Translations under genes and position numbers: made by a program
NCBI GenBank assembly: GCA_050186825.1
Contig: JBFWYD010000057.1
Coordinates: 1-64,000 of the forward strand
DNA: 64,000 nucleotides
Reading direction: 5' to 3'
Source of the DNA: NORP233 sp050186825
Lineage (GTDB): Bacteria; Planctomycetota; J058
Shown here: positions 43,304 through 51,165 of the stretch, in pieces
Numbering within the stretch: position 1 is the stretch's first letter
Layout of the letters: each line of letters opens with the position of its first letter
The notes under the pieces: model-generated
Seen by the model: the letters and a program-made list of their open reading frames with translations, nothing else
The model's database searches: none
Told to the model about the DNA's origin: nothing

Positions 43304-43348
43304 GGAGTGAGCGCGGGCGCGTCTCCGCAGCGCGGTCGGATCTCGAGG

Positions 43349-43373
43349 CGGGCACGGGCACGGGCACGGGCAA
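43349..43373. repeat. hexanucleotide repeat (gggcac)x4
   Basis: Four copies of gggcac, the same unit as at 171-200, close this 460-base intergenic region. Confidence 0.85.
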
Positions 43374-43457
43374 CAGTTCCTTCCCCTCCCCGGGCTGTGC
43401 GAAGACCCGAGCGGGTTCCATTGGACGGGGTCTGTAGCTGCGGCCCTGAATCGGAGC

Positions 43458-43463
43458 TATGGT
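43458..43463 (+). promoter_or_regulatory. -10-like element (TATGGT) before the TPR kinase
   Basis: TATGGT ends eight bases before the ATG at 43472, in line with other leaderless-type promoters in this window. No -35 is clear. Confidence 0.3.
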
Positions 43464-43471
43464 CGCGGGTC

Positions 43472-45730
43472 ATGGAAGGGGCGCTCTTCGGCGAGATGGC
43501 GGTCGAACGCGGGTTCATCACCCCCGCGCAGCTCGAGGCCGCCCTCGCGCGCCAGCGCGCCCAGCCCACGCAGACCCTGGGGCAGGTCCTGATCGCGATG
43601 GGGCATCTCTCGCTCCCGCAGGTCAACGGGATCGACAAGCTCCAGGCGGCCATCGAGAAGGAGAACGAGCGCAAGGCCGCCGGAGACGAGGACGAGGAGG
43701 AGCTCGAGCTCACGGGCAAGACCCTGGGCGGGTGCCTGATCCTCGAGCGGCTCGGGACCGGGAACATGGGCACCGCCTTCCGCGCGCACCACCTGCGGCT
43801 CGACCGCGACGTGGTGGTCAAGGTGCTCCACCCGCGCATGGTGGCGGTCGAGGGCTACCTGGAGCGCTTCGCGATCGAGGCCCGGGCCGCGGCGATCCTC
43901 GAGCACCCGGCGATCGTCTCGGTCTACGACTTCGACTCCGACGGCGGCTACCACTTCATCGTGATGCAGTACGTGAAGGGGCAGGACCTGCGCCGCGTGC
44001 TCGAGAGCCGCGGCGCGATGGGCGTGCGCCGCGGGCTGTGGATCGCCGCGCGCACGCTCGAGGGCCTGGCCCACGCGCACGGGCACAAGCTGATCCACCG
44101 CGACATCAAGCCGGACAACCTGCTGCTCACGCCCGAGCCGCGGATCAAGATCGCGGACTTCGGGCTGGTCCGGCGCATGACCGGCACCACCGGCGAGGAC
44201 ATCACCTACCTCGGCGACCTGATCGGCACGCCGCAGTACATGTCCCCCGAGCAGGCCAACGGCGGCGAGGTCGATCACCGCTGCGACCTCTACTCGCTCG
44301 GGATCACCGTGTTCGAGCTGATCTGCGGCCGGGCGCCCTTCCAGGGGAACTCGACCCTGGAGGTGCTCGAGAAGCACATCCTCGAGCCGCTCCCGCAGCT
44401 CGCCGAGCTCGCGCCGCGCGAGGAGATCACCTCCGACGTGCAGGGCTTCGTCGAGCGCCTGTGCGCCAAGGAGCCCGCCGACCGCTTCGCCACCTGCGCC
44501 GACGCCCTCCAGGCGCTCTCGACCCTGCGCCAGACCGGGCGCAACACGACCTCGCGGCTGAGCTCGGGCGCGGTCGCCGTGCCCGACCCCTCGCGCGACC
44601 CCGACGACGCGGCCCCGGTCGTGAGCGAGGCGGCCCTCGAGGAGCTCAAGCGGCGGCTCAAGCGCAGCCAGAGCTTCGTCGCCTTCGAGGGCGAGCTCTC
44701 GGACGAGAGCGCCGAGGAGCAGCGGCTCAAGGAGCAGTCCTTCGCGGCGGTCGAGGTCCAGTCGAGCGAGCTGACCATGGCCCGCCGCCGGCTCGAGGAG
44801 GCGCGCGCCGACCCCGAGCGGCTCGTGCCCGAGCTGCTGCACGCCCTGCTCAACGAGGGCCACGTCGACCCGCTCCTGGCCATGGCGCGCGAGTTCGAGG
44901 CCGCGCTCCCGACCTCGCCCGCGGTCGCCTTCTTCCTGGCCCAGGCCCACGAGCGTAAGGGCGAGCTCGAGGAGGCGCGCGCCAAGCTGGCCCTGGCCAC
45001 CGCCTTCGCGCCCGACCACCTCCCGGCCCGCCTGCACCTGGCCCGGATCCTGGTCACGCTCAAGCGCCCAGACGAGGCCGTGGCCACGCTCGAGGAGGCC
45101 TGCCGCTGGCACCCCAGCTCGAGCAAGGCCGCGATCCGTTTGGCCGAGGTGCTCTACGTGGTCAAGAGCGACGCCGAGGCGGCCGTCCCCGCCTACGAGC
45201 GCGCGGTCAGCCTGGCCCCCTCGCGCTGGAAGGTCCGCCTCCAGCTGGCCTGGATCCTCCACGAGCTCGGCCGCGACGAGCGCGCGGCCGCCGTGCTCGA
45301 GGAGCTGATCGCCTGGAAGCCCGACGCCGGCACCGCCCAGCAGCTGCTCGAGCGGGTGCGCAAGCGCCTGGCGAAGCGCAAGGAGGAGGCGGCCGCCGCG
45401 GCCGCCGCCGCCGGCTCCGAGGACGCCGAGCTGGGCCCCGAGGGGCCCGGCCCGCGGACCAGCGCCTGCCTCCAGGCGATCCGCCTCGCGACCGCGGGCG
45501 AGCAGTGGCAGCGCGCCCTCGAGGTCGCCGAGTCCGGGCTCGTCGAGCGCCCGAACTCGGTGCCCCTGCTCCTGGCCAAGGCCGAGGCCCTGGTCGAGCT
45601 GGGCAAGCTCAGCGACGCGGTCAACGCCTACAGCCGCGCCCTGGCGCTCGACCCCAAGAACGAGCGCGCCAACGCCGGCCTGCTGCTGACGCAGGCCGAG
45701 CGGCGCACCCAGCGGCTCAAGCGCAAGTAG
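43472..45730 (+). CDS. serine/threonine protein kinase with N-terminal T2SSE-like and C-terminal TPR domains
   Basis: A 752-residue cytoplasmic Hanks-type kinase. Residues 1-60 resemble the GspE N-terminal domain (LFGEMAVERGFITPAQLEAA and LGQVLIAMG). The kinase domain, about 85-350, is complete: glycine loop GTGNMG, Lys117 in VVVKVLH, catalytic loop HRDIKPDN, DFG, and the YMSPEQ end of the activation segment. A charged linker is followed by several TPR units (about 460-740) for protein binding. There is no TM segment. It lies downstream of a repeat-rich gap and ends at a strong hairpin. Substrates may be proteins read by the FHA-containing neighbours (inference). Confidence 0.9.
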   Translation: MEGALFGEMAVERGFITPAQLEAALARQRAQPTQTLGQVLIAMGHLSLPQVNGIDKLQAAIEKENERKAAGDEDEEELELTGKTLGGCLILERLGTGNMGTAFRAHHLRLDRDVVVKVLHPRMVAVEGYLERFAIEARAAAILEHPAIVSVYDFDSDGGYHFIVMQYVKGQDLRRVLESRGAMGVRRGLWIAARTLEGLAHAHGHKLIHRDIKPDNLLLTPEPRIKIADFGLVRRMTGTTGEDITYLGDLIGTPQYMSPEQANGGEVDHRCDLYSLGITVFELICGRAPFQGNSTLEVLEKHILEPLPQLAELAPREEITSDVQGFVERLCAKEPADRFATCADALQALSTLRQTGRNTTSRLSSGAVAVPDPSRDPDDAAPVVSEAALEELKRRLKRSQSFVAFEGELSDESAEEQRLKEQSFAAVEVQSSELTMARRRLEEARADPERLVPELLHALLNEGHVDPLLAMAREFEAALPTSPAVAFFLAQAHERKGELEEARAKLALATAFAPDHLPARLHLARILVTLKRPDEAVATLEEACRWHPSSSKAAIRLAEVLYVVKSDAEAAVPAYERAVSLAPSRWKVRLQLAWILHELGRDERAAAVLEELIAWKPDAGTAQQLLERVRKRLAKRKEEAAAAAAAAGSEDAELGPEGPGPRTSACLQAIRLATAGEQWQRALEVAESGLVERPNSVPLLLAKAEALVELGKLSDAVNAYSRALALDPKNERANAGLLLTQAERRTQRLKRK

Positions 45731-45738
45731 GAAGGGGC

Positions 45739-45757
45739 CGGCCGGGCGCCCCGGCCG
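45739..45757. terminator. hairpin after the TPR kinase
   Basis: An eight-base perfect stem (cggccggg / cccggccg) with a three-base loop starts eight bases after the kinase stop and is followed by acccttcg. It is likely a terminator. Confidence 0.6.
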
Positions 45758-45834
45758 ACCCTTCGTCCCCGCGCTCGCTCGATCCCCGCGCAGGCCTCAC
45801 CGCGTCAACCGCTCGAGTCGATGCCGGCGGCGTC

Positions 45835-45916
45835 CGTGCTCGTGCTCGTGCTCGTGCTCGTGGTCGTGATCGTCGACGTGAGCGTAGACGTAGTCGCGAC
45901 TACGCCCACGACCACG
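45835..45916. repeat. hexamer array (cgtgct)n with palindromic hairpin
   Basis: A cgtgct array at 45835-45860 leads into a hairpin. The arms are cgtggtcgtg (45859-45868) and cacgaccacg (45907-45916), enclosing a 16-base perfect palindrome at 45889-45904. It lies between convergent genes. The leader gtcaaccgctcgag and ggcgtcc(gtgctc)n is shared with 48410-48480. Confidence 0.8.
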
Positions 45917-45925
45917 AAAGCGCAG

Positions 45926-46555
45926 TCAGTCGTCGTCCTTCTCCTTCTCCTTCTCCTTGCTCTTCTCGCCCTCCATCTTCTCGTCGTCGTCGTCGTCCTT
46001 CTTCTTCTTGGTCTTGCCCGGCTTCTCCTTCTTGGCCCCGGCCGTGACGGTGATCACCCCGTCCTGCTCGGCGGCGCTGACCTCGACGTAGCCGCGCGAG
46101 CGGTCGCCCTTCGGGCCCTTGAGGTTCAGGAGCGCGGTCTCGAGCAGCTGGCGCGGGCTGAGGCCGCGCAGGCGCAGGGGGATCCGCTCCTCGCCGGTCA
46201 GGCCCTCGAGCTTGACCTCGAGCCCGTGCTCCTTGAGCAGCGCGACCAGCTTGCCCAGGGTCTGCCCCTTGGCCCCGCCCTTGAGGCCCCAGTCGAGGGT
46301 CTTGCCGGCGGCGCCGCTGGGCGCGCCGCCGCCGCCCTTGGCCGCCAGCTCCTTGAGCAGCTTCTCCTTCTCGTCCTGGAGCTGCTTCTTCTCCTGGTCG
46401 AAGCGCCGGGCCATCTCCAGCAGCCGGTCCTCGGCCTTGTTGAGCTGCGCGCGCAGCTCGTCGATCTCCTTCTGCTGCCGGTCGTCGGCGCGCAGGGGCG
46501 CGGGCGCCAGCGCCAGCAGGGCCAGGGGCAGACAACACAGCACGACGCGCCTCAT
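45926..46555 (-). CDS. secreted coiled-coil protein with STN-like domain and charged tail
   Basis: A 209-residue exported protein. The signal peptide is MRRVVLCCLPLALLALAPAP, then LRADD. Residues 25-72 are a coiled coil. Residues 85-145 resemble a secretin/TonB short N-terminal (STN) module (LVALLKEHGLEVKLEGLTGE, then LSPRQLLETALLNL). The tail is a long run of Lys, Asp and Glu. The start lies four bases after the stop of the FG-GAP lipoprotein gene, so both belong to one operon. The function is unknown. Confidence 0.65.
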   Translation of the reverse strand: MRRVVLCCLPLALLALAPAPLRADDRQQKEIDELRAQLNKAEDRLLEMARRFDQEKKQLQDEKEKLLKELAAKGGGGAPSGAAGKTLDWGLKGGAKGQTLGKLVALLKEHGLEVKLEGLTGEERIPLRLRGLSPRQLLETALLNLKGPKGDRSRGYVEVSAAEQDGVITVTAGAKKEKPGKTKKKKDDDDDEKMEGEKSKEKEKEKDDD

Positions 46556-46559
46556 GGGA

Positions 46560-48095
46560 CTACCTCCGGGTGAACAGGGTCACGAAGTCGGCCTGGGTGG
46601 TGGGCCGGTCTCCCTGACCGATCCACACGTAGTTGCCCACGGCCAGGTCCAGCTTGCCGTCGGCGTCGTAGTCGCCGACGGCCAGGCAGGGGTGGAGCGG
46701 GCGCCCCTTCTCGAGCGCGTGGCGGGTCCAGCCCTGCGGGGTGCGCTCGAACCACACCACCGAGTCGAGGCCCTCCCAGGCGGCCGGGTCGAGCTGCGGG
46801 GCGAAGGCCACGCACACCACGTCCAGGTCGCCGTCGCCGTCGAGGTCGGCCGCGGTCGCGGCCTCGCAGCCGTAGACCTCGCCGATCCGCCGGTAGACGA
46901 CCTGCGGCTCGCCCTTGGTCACGCCGGTCAGCTCGAGGTAGCCGACCCCGTGGTAGGGCTTGAGCAGCCGGTCGTCGAGCATGTCGCCGTTGCTGACCAG
47001 CAGGTCCTGGTCGCCGTCCCCGTCCAGGTCGTGCAGCTCGAGCCCCGAGCTGCCCCAGGCGGGGTGCGGCGCCGCGTAGAGCTGGAGCGGCGTGAGCTTC
47101 AGCCCGCCGTCGTTGCGCAGCCACACCACCTGCTCGTAGTGCTGCGCGATCACCGCCACCACGTCCAGGTCGCCGTCGCCGTCGAGGTCGTGCGGGATCG
47201 CGTGGATGTAGCCGTCGCGCGCGTCGAGCACGCGGGGCGGCGCGAAGCGCGGGGGCGAGCCGCCCTGGTTCTCGAGCAGCACGAGCTGGCCCGGACCGCG
47301 CCAGCCGAAGGCGCACACGATCAGGTCCAGGTCGCCGTCGCCGTCCAGGTCCGCCGGGCGCACGTCGGTCACGCGCCCCAGCCCCGGCGCCAGGACCTGG
47401 GGCTTGAAGCGGCGCTTCTCGTCCGGCCGCAGCCAGAGCGCGCCGCCCTTGGTCTCGTTGGTCGGGTCCATGCCGCCCAGCGCCGCGATCAGGAAGTCGG
47501 GCTGGCCATCCTTGTCGAGGTCGCTCGGCGTGACCCGCGCCGGGTAGCCCAGCCCGCCCGCCAGGTGCAGCACCTTGCGGCGCTCGGCCGGGGCCCAGGC
47601 CGGGAGCAGGAACAGGGCCTGGCTGCGCAGCTCGCAGATCAGGAGGTCGAGCCGGCGCGCGTCGTTGAGGTGCACGAAGGCCAGGTTCGACACGGCGGGC
47701 GCGCGGGTCTGGGTGAACTCCTTGCGCTGGGGAATGAACTCCTCGCGCTGGAAGGTGAGCCGATCCGAGAGGGCCGCGGCCTGGGGCACCCGCGGCAAGG
47801 CCTCGGGCGCCTGCTCGTAGTAGCGCAGCGCGAGCTTCAGCTCCTCCTCGGTCAGCGGCGCCTGCCCCGCTGGGAGGGGCATCGAGATCATGGTCGGGAT
47901 CAGCTCGGCCCAGCGCGCGCGCGGCAGGACCTCGGGCTCGGGCGCGCGGTGGCAGCGCGAGCAGGCGATCTGGACCCGCGTGACCTCCTGCTTGGTCAGG
48001 GGCGCCTGGGCGCCAGGTCCTGGGGTGCCGGAGCCCTGCGGCTGGGGGCAGCCGGTCAGCAGGAGGGCCAGGAGGATGCCGGCCAGGGCGCGCAC
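46560..48095 (-). CDS. FG-GAP/VCBS repeat lipoprotein with cytochrome-type CxxCH motif
   Basis: About 511 residues. A lipobox LLLTGC follows a short signal. Next comes an IACSRCHRAPEP segment with a single CxxCH haem site. The body is a beta-propeller of at least six FG-GAP/VCBS blades marked by DLDGDGDLDL-type calcium loops. Such planctomycete proteins act at the cell surface, but the ligand is unknown. The GTG at 48095 fits the signal peptide; an ATG 38 codons upstream gives an Arg/Pro-rich extension. It is followed closely by the secreted coiled-coil gene. Confidence 0.78.
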   Translation of the reverse strand: MRALAGILLALLLTGCPQPQGSGTPGPGAQAPLTKQEVTRVQIACSRCHRAPEPEVLPRARWAELIPTMISMPLPAGQAPLTEEELKLALRYYEQAPEALPRVPQAAALSDRLTFQREEFIPQRKEFTQTRAPAVSNLAFVHLNDARRLDLLICELRSQALFLLPAWAPAERRKVLHLAGGLGYPARVTPSDLDKDGQPDFLIAALGGMDPTNETKGGALWLRPDEKRRFKPQVLAPGLGRVTDVRPADLDGDGDLDLIVCAFGWRGPGQLVLLENQGGSPPRFAPPRVLDARDGYIHAIPHDLDGDGDLDVVAVIAQHYEQVVWLRNDGGLKLTPLQLYAAPHPAWGSSGLELHDLDGDGDQDLLVSNGDMLDDRLLKPYHGVGYLELTGVTKGEPQVVYRRIGEVYGCEAATAADLDGDGDLDVVCVAFAPQLDPAAWEGLDSVVWFERTPQGWTRHALEKGRPLHPCLAVGDYDADGKLDLAVGNYVWIGQGDRPTTQADFVTLFTRR

Positions 48096-48409
48096 GCGGA
48101 GGCCGAGACTACCCCGCGCGAGCGGCCGCCGGCGCCGGGCCGGGAACCAAAAGACACCTCCCGCCGGGGCCAGCGGCCACGACGGGAGGCGTCCGGGGGG
48201 TCGATCCATGGGCCGCGGCTAACGGCCCGCGAGGTGAGCCGCGCCGACCATCGACGCGGCTCGAGAAAGCTCAGGTGCGGTCCCCCTTCGCAGCGCGCGT
48301 GCCGGAGCCCGGCGCGCGACTTGGGGCGAGGAGCGTGCCGTTGCGCGCCGCCGGCGCCTCGGGTGCGGCCCGCGCGAGGGGGGTGCGAAATGGACCTGAG
48401 GCGACGCAG

Positions 48410-48565
48410 GGTCAACCGCTGGATCGAGGTCAGCGGCGTCCGTGCTCGTGCTCGTGCTCGTGCTCGTGATCGTGATCGTGGCCGAGATCGTGCTCGGCCT
48501 GGCGACTACGACGCCGACCACGACACCGATCACGACTACGACTACGAGCACGAGCACGAGCACGG
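48410..48565. repeat. hexamer repeats forming a long perfect hairpin
   Basis: The left arm 48441-48460 (cgtgctcgtgctcgtgctcg) is exactly complementary to 48545-48564. Degenerate gatcgt and gactac units fill the space between. The leader gtcaaccgctggatcg to ggcgtcc is shared with the element at 45.8 kb. The gap 48096-48597 has no gene. Confidence 0.85.
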
Positions 48566-48597
48566 ATGGGAAGGTGTCGAATCAACCGCTCGAGCGC

Positions 48598-49452
48598 TCA
48601 GCCCTGGGCGAGCTCCGAGAGCCAGGCCACGACCTGCTCGACCGCGGCCGGGGGGGCGTCCGCGCGGAACAGCCCGAAGTGGCCCAGAGGAGGAACCCCG
48701 GGCGGATCGAGCACCACGCGCCGGACCTGGGCCGCGCGGAAGTGGCGGGTCAGGGCGTCCGCGGCCTCGTCCGAGACGTAGTCGTCCCCGGCGATCTTGG
48801 CGGCCAGGAGCGGCCCCTGGTAGCGGGCGAACTCGGCGGTGGTGTCGCGCCCGTCGAAGCGGTGGAAGCGCGCGCGCCGGCCCCAGGCGACCCAGTGGCG
48901 GAGCACGTCGCGCGGCACGGCGTGGCCGAGCAGGCGCCGCGAGGCGGGCAACTCGCCGCGCACGGCGGCCAGGCGGGGGAGCACCCGGTAGGCGGCCTCC
49001 AGCCGCAGCCGGGCGCGCCCGGAGTAGTAGCGAGGGACGCCGTGGCTGGAGGCCAGCAGCAGCGCGCCCTCGAGCTCGCTCAGCCCGGCGTGCCCGACGA
49101 GCATCCCCCCGATGCTGTGCGCCAACGCGAGCACGAGCCCTGCGCCGCTCAGCTCGCGGGCCGCGGCCAGGGCCACGCGCGCGTCGTCGCCCCAGTCGTC
49201 GAGGTTGGTCGTGGGCACCCCGGCGCCGCGCGAGGCGCCGACCCCGCGGTAGTCGAAGGTCAGGACCTCGAAGCCGGCCCGGGCCAGCGCGCCCGAGAGC
49301 GGGGCCGCGTAGCGCTGGGGCGCCGCCAGGGCCCCGAGCACCAGCACGGTCGCGCGCGGCGACCCCTCGGCCGCGAACCAGCGCGCGGCGACGCCGCCCT
49401 CGAGGTCGAGGGGTCGAATGGGGCGGGTCGGGAAGGGCAGCGCCGGGCTCAC
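48598..49452 (-). CDS. alpha/beta hydrolase
   Basis: A 284-residue alpha/beta-hydrolase. The oxyanion/strand region VLTFDYRGVGASRG and the nucleophile elbow AHSIGG (Ser) are clear. The acid is probably in IAGDDYVSDE and the His in LGHFGLFR. It resembles serine-aminopeptidase-type or YheT-like hydrolases. The substrate is unknown. The GTG start lies 22 bases after the rsfS stop, so co-transcription with rsfS is likely. Confidence 0.8.
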   Translation of the reverse strand: MSPALPFPTRPIRPLDLEGGVAARWFAAEGSPRATVLVLGALAAPQRYAAPLSGALARAGFEVLTFDYRGVGASRGAGVPTTNLDDWGDDARVALAAARELSGAGLVLALAHSIGGMLVGHAGLSELEGALLLASSHGVPRYYSGRARLRLEAAYRVLPRLAAVRGELPASRRLLGHAVPRDVLRHWVAWGRRARFHRFDGRDTTAEFARYQGPLLAAKIAGDDYVSDEAADALTRHFRAAQVRRVVLDPPGVPPLGHFGLFRADAPPAAVEQVVAWLSELAQG

Positions 49453-49474
49453 GCGAGCGGGGCGAGCGCCTGGC

Positions 49475-49849
49475 TCAGACGGCCTGGGCCTGGCTCGGCT
49501 TCGGCGCCCAGGCCACCTCGGGCGCGTCGGCCCACAGGTGGTCCAGGTCGTAGTAGCCGCGCGCCTCCTCGGTGAAGACGTGCAGCACGACGTCGCCGAA
49601 GTCGCCGCAGATCCAGTCCTCGGCCCGCTCGAGGTGCCAGGGCTGGAGCCCGCGCGACTTCACGGCCGCGAGCGCCTCCTCCCCGATCACCAGCCCGTGA
49701 CGCGCGTTGTAGGCGGTCACGAGCACGAAGCAGTCGATCAGGCTATGGAGCGCGGAGACGTCCAGGATCCGGATCTGCTGCCCCTTCTTCGACTCGGCGA
49801 GCTGAGCGAGGGTCTGCGCCAGCTCGAGGGCGGCAGGGGTCGCGGCCAT
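49475..49849 (-). CDS. rsfS: ribosomal silencing factor RsfS
   Basis: A 124-residue RsfS/Iojap protein that binds L14 (uL14) on the large subunit and blocks joining in starvation. The family core is clear: GQQIRILDVSALHSLIDCFV, then the stretch ending EDWICGDFGDVVLHVFTEEARGYYDLDHLW in overlapping pieces. The ATG at 49849 has an agga site and gives the standard length; two upstream ATGs are possible. The last residues are an Ala/Gln-rich tail. Confidence 0.92.
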   Translation of the reverse strand: MAATPAALELAQTLAQLAESKKGQQIRILDVSALHSLIDCFVLVTAYNARHGLVIGEEALAAVKSRGLQPWHLERAEDWICGDFGDVVLHVFTEEARGYYDLDHLWADAPEVAWAPKPSQAQAV

Positions 49850-49960
49850 CAATGCTCCTGAGGCTCTGAGTGCGCTCTTCATACCAGCCCTCCGGGAGGC
49901 CGACAACGCTGGGGCTTCCCCGGAAGACGCCCTGGGCACCCGGCCGGTGTCACCCCCGGC

Positions 49961-50968
49961 TCAGCCCCCGTCGGGGCGGGACGGCGGCGCGTGGCCGGGA
50001 TCGACGGTCAGGCGATCGAGGGCGCGCACGGTCGCGTAGGGGACGAGGCCCGCGGCCGCGGCGCGCCGGTAGAACTCGTCCACGAGCTTGCGCCGCCGGC
50101 AGTAGTCGACCGCGAGCACGGGCTTCCCCGCGGCGCGGACCTTGGCGGCCAGCTTCAGCAGGTGCTCGGTGTCCTTGGGCCGGCGCCTGTCGTCGTCCAT
50201 GAAGAAGGTGTCCTCGAGCGCCAGCCCGCTGATCGTGTCGAGCAGGTCCTTGCGCGCGGCCACCTCGGGCGCGTTCTGGGGGATCACCAGGAAGCCCGGG
50301 CGCTTGGCGCGCGCCTGGGTCGCGATCCGCCGGACCAGCGCCACCATCCGCCGCTGGGCCTCCTCGGCCGAGAGCTCCTCGGCGTCGGACCAGTGCTCCC
50401 AGGCGTCGACGATGTCCAGGTAGACCCCGTCGTAGCCGCGGGCCAGGAGCCGCTCCAGCGGCCCGCCGGGGCCGAGCAGCACCTGCTGCCAGTCGGGGTC
50501 CCAGTAGCGGACCTTGTAGTTGCCCTTCCAGTCGGGGTTCTCCGGGCCGAGCCAGCGCGGCGGCTTCTTCTTCCACTCCTTGCGCCAGTAGCCGCGGTAG
50601 TCCTCGGCCTCGCCGATGCTCAGGTAGGCGATCACCAGCCGCCCCCCGCGCTGGAGCGTGCGCACGGTCCCCTCGTCCCACCAGTTCGCGTCGTCGCCGT
50701 CGCGGCTGGGGTCGGTGACCAGGATGTCGAAGTCGCTCTTGGCGACGGCCGCGGGGTCGAGCTTCTGGAGCTGATAGAGCCAGGTGCGCGCCTTGGCGAA
50801 GCGCTCGGCCGCGCTGGCCTGGACTGGGTTCGTGGCCCCGGGCGGCTCGCCCAGGAGCACCCCCGCCGCCCCCCGGGCGCGCTCCTTGGCCGGGGTCGCC
50901 TCGGGCTGCGCCGACGCAGCCCCGGCCACGGCGAGGAGGAGGAGCGTCGTGAGGATGCGCTTCTTCAT
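49961..50968 (-). CDS. secreted MJ1477/TM1410 (GH114-like) putative glycoside hydrolase
   Basis: A 335-residue exported protein with a signal peptide (MKKRILTTLLLLAVAGAASA). The (beta/alpha)8-like domain has the family features LVIAYLSIGEAEDYRGYW, YWDPDWQQVLLG, GYDGVYLDIVDAWE and FLVIPQNAPEV. The last part, PVLAVDYC, is also typical. Relatives include endo-alpha-1,4-polygalactosaminidase. The ATG has a gaggaga site. It probably cuts an extracellular amino-sugar polymer. Confidence 0.82.
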   Translation of the reverse strand: MKKRILTTLLLLAVAGAASAQPEATPAKERARGAAGVLLGEPPGATNPVQASAAERFAKARTWLYQLQKLDPAAVAKSDFDILVTDPSRDGDDANWWDEGTVRTLQRGGRLVIAYLSIGEAEDYRGYWRKEWKKKPPRWLGPENPDWKGNYKVRYWDPDWQQVLLGPGGPLERLLARGYDGVYLDIVDAWEHWSDAEELSAEEAQRRMVALVRRIATQARAKRPGFLVIPQNAPEVAARKDLLDTISGLALEDTFFMDDDRRRPKDTEHLLKLAAKVRAAGKPVLAVDYCRRRKLVDEFYRRAAAAGLVPYATVRALDRLTVDPGHAPPSRPDGG

Positions 50969-51153
50969 TGTCTCCTCGCGAGGCAAGGGGCGGTCCTGCC
51001 CGCGCGCAGGGGGCAAAGGCTAGCACCGCGGGCGGCCAGCACAGCCCCCGTCCGATCCGGACGCCGCGGCGGGCAAGGGCGCGAACCGAAGCGCGGTCGA
51101 GGTCCCAACGCGTGCTCCCGTCGCTCCGCTCCGCCGCACGCACCTCGCCACGG

Positions 51154-51159
51154 TAAGCT
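51154..51159 (+). promoter_or_regulatory. -10-like element (TAAGCT) before the FHA pseudokinase
   Basis: TAAGCT ends six bases before the ATG at 51166. No Shine-Dalgarno is present. Confidence 0.3.
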
Positions 51160-51165
51160 CCCGCC

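Noticed and set aside
48096..48597. Open frames in the gap with Thr/Asp/Arg runs
   Set aside because: They are translations of the hexamer repeats, not genes.
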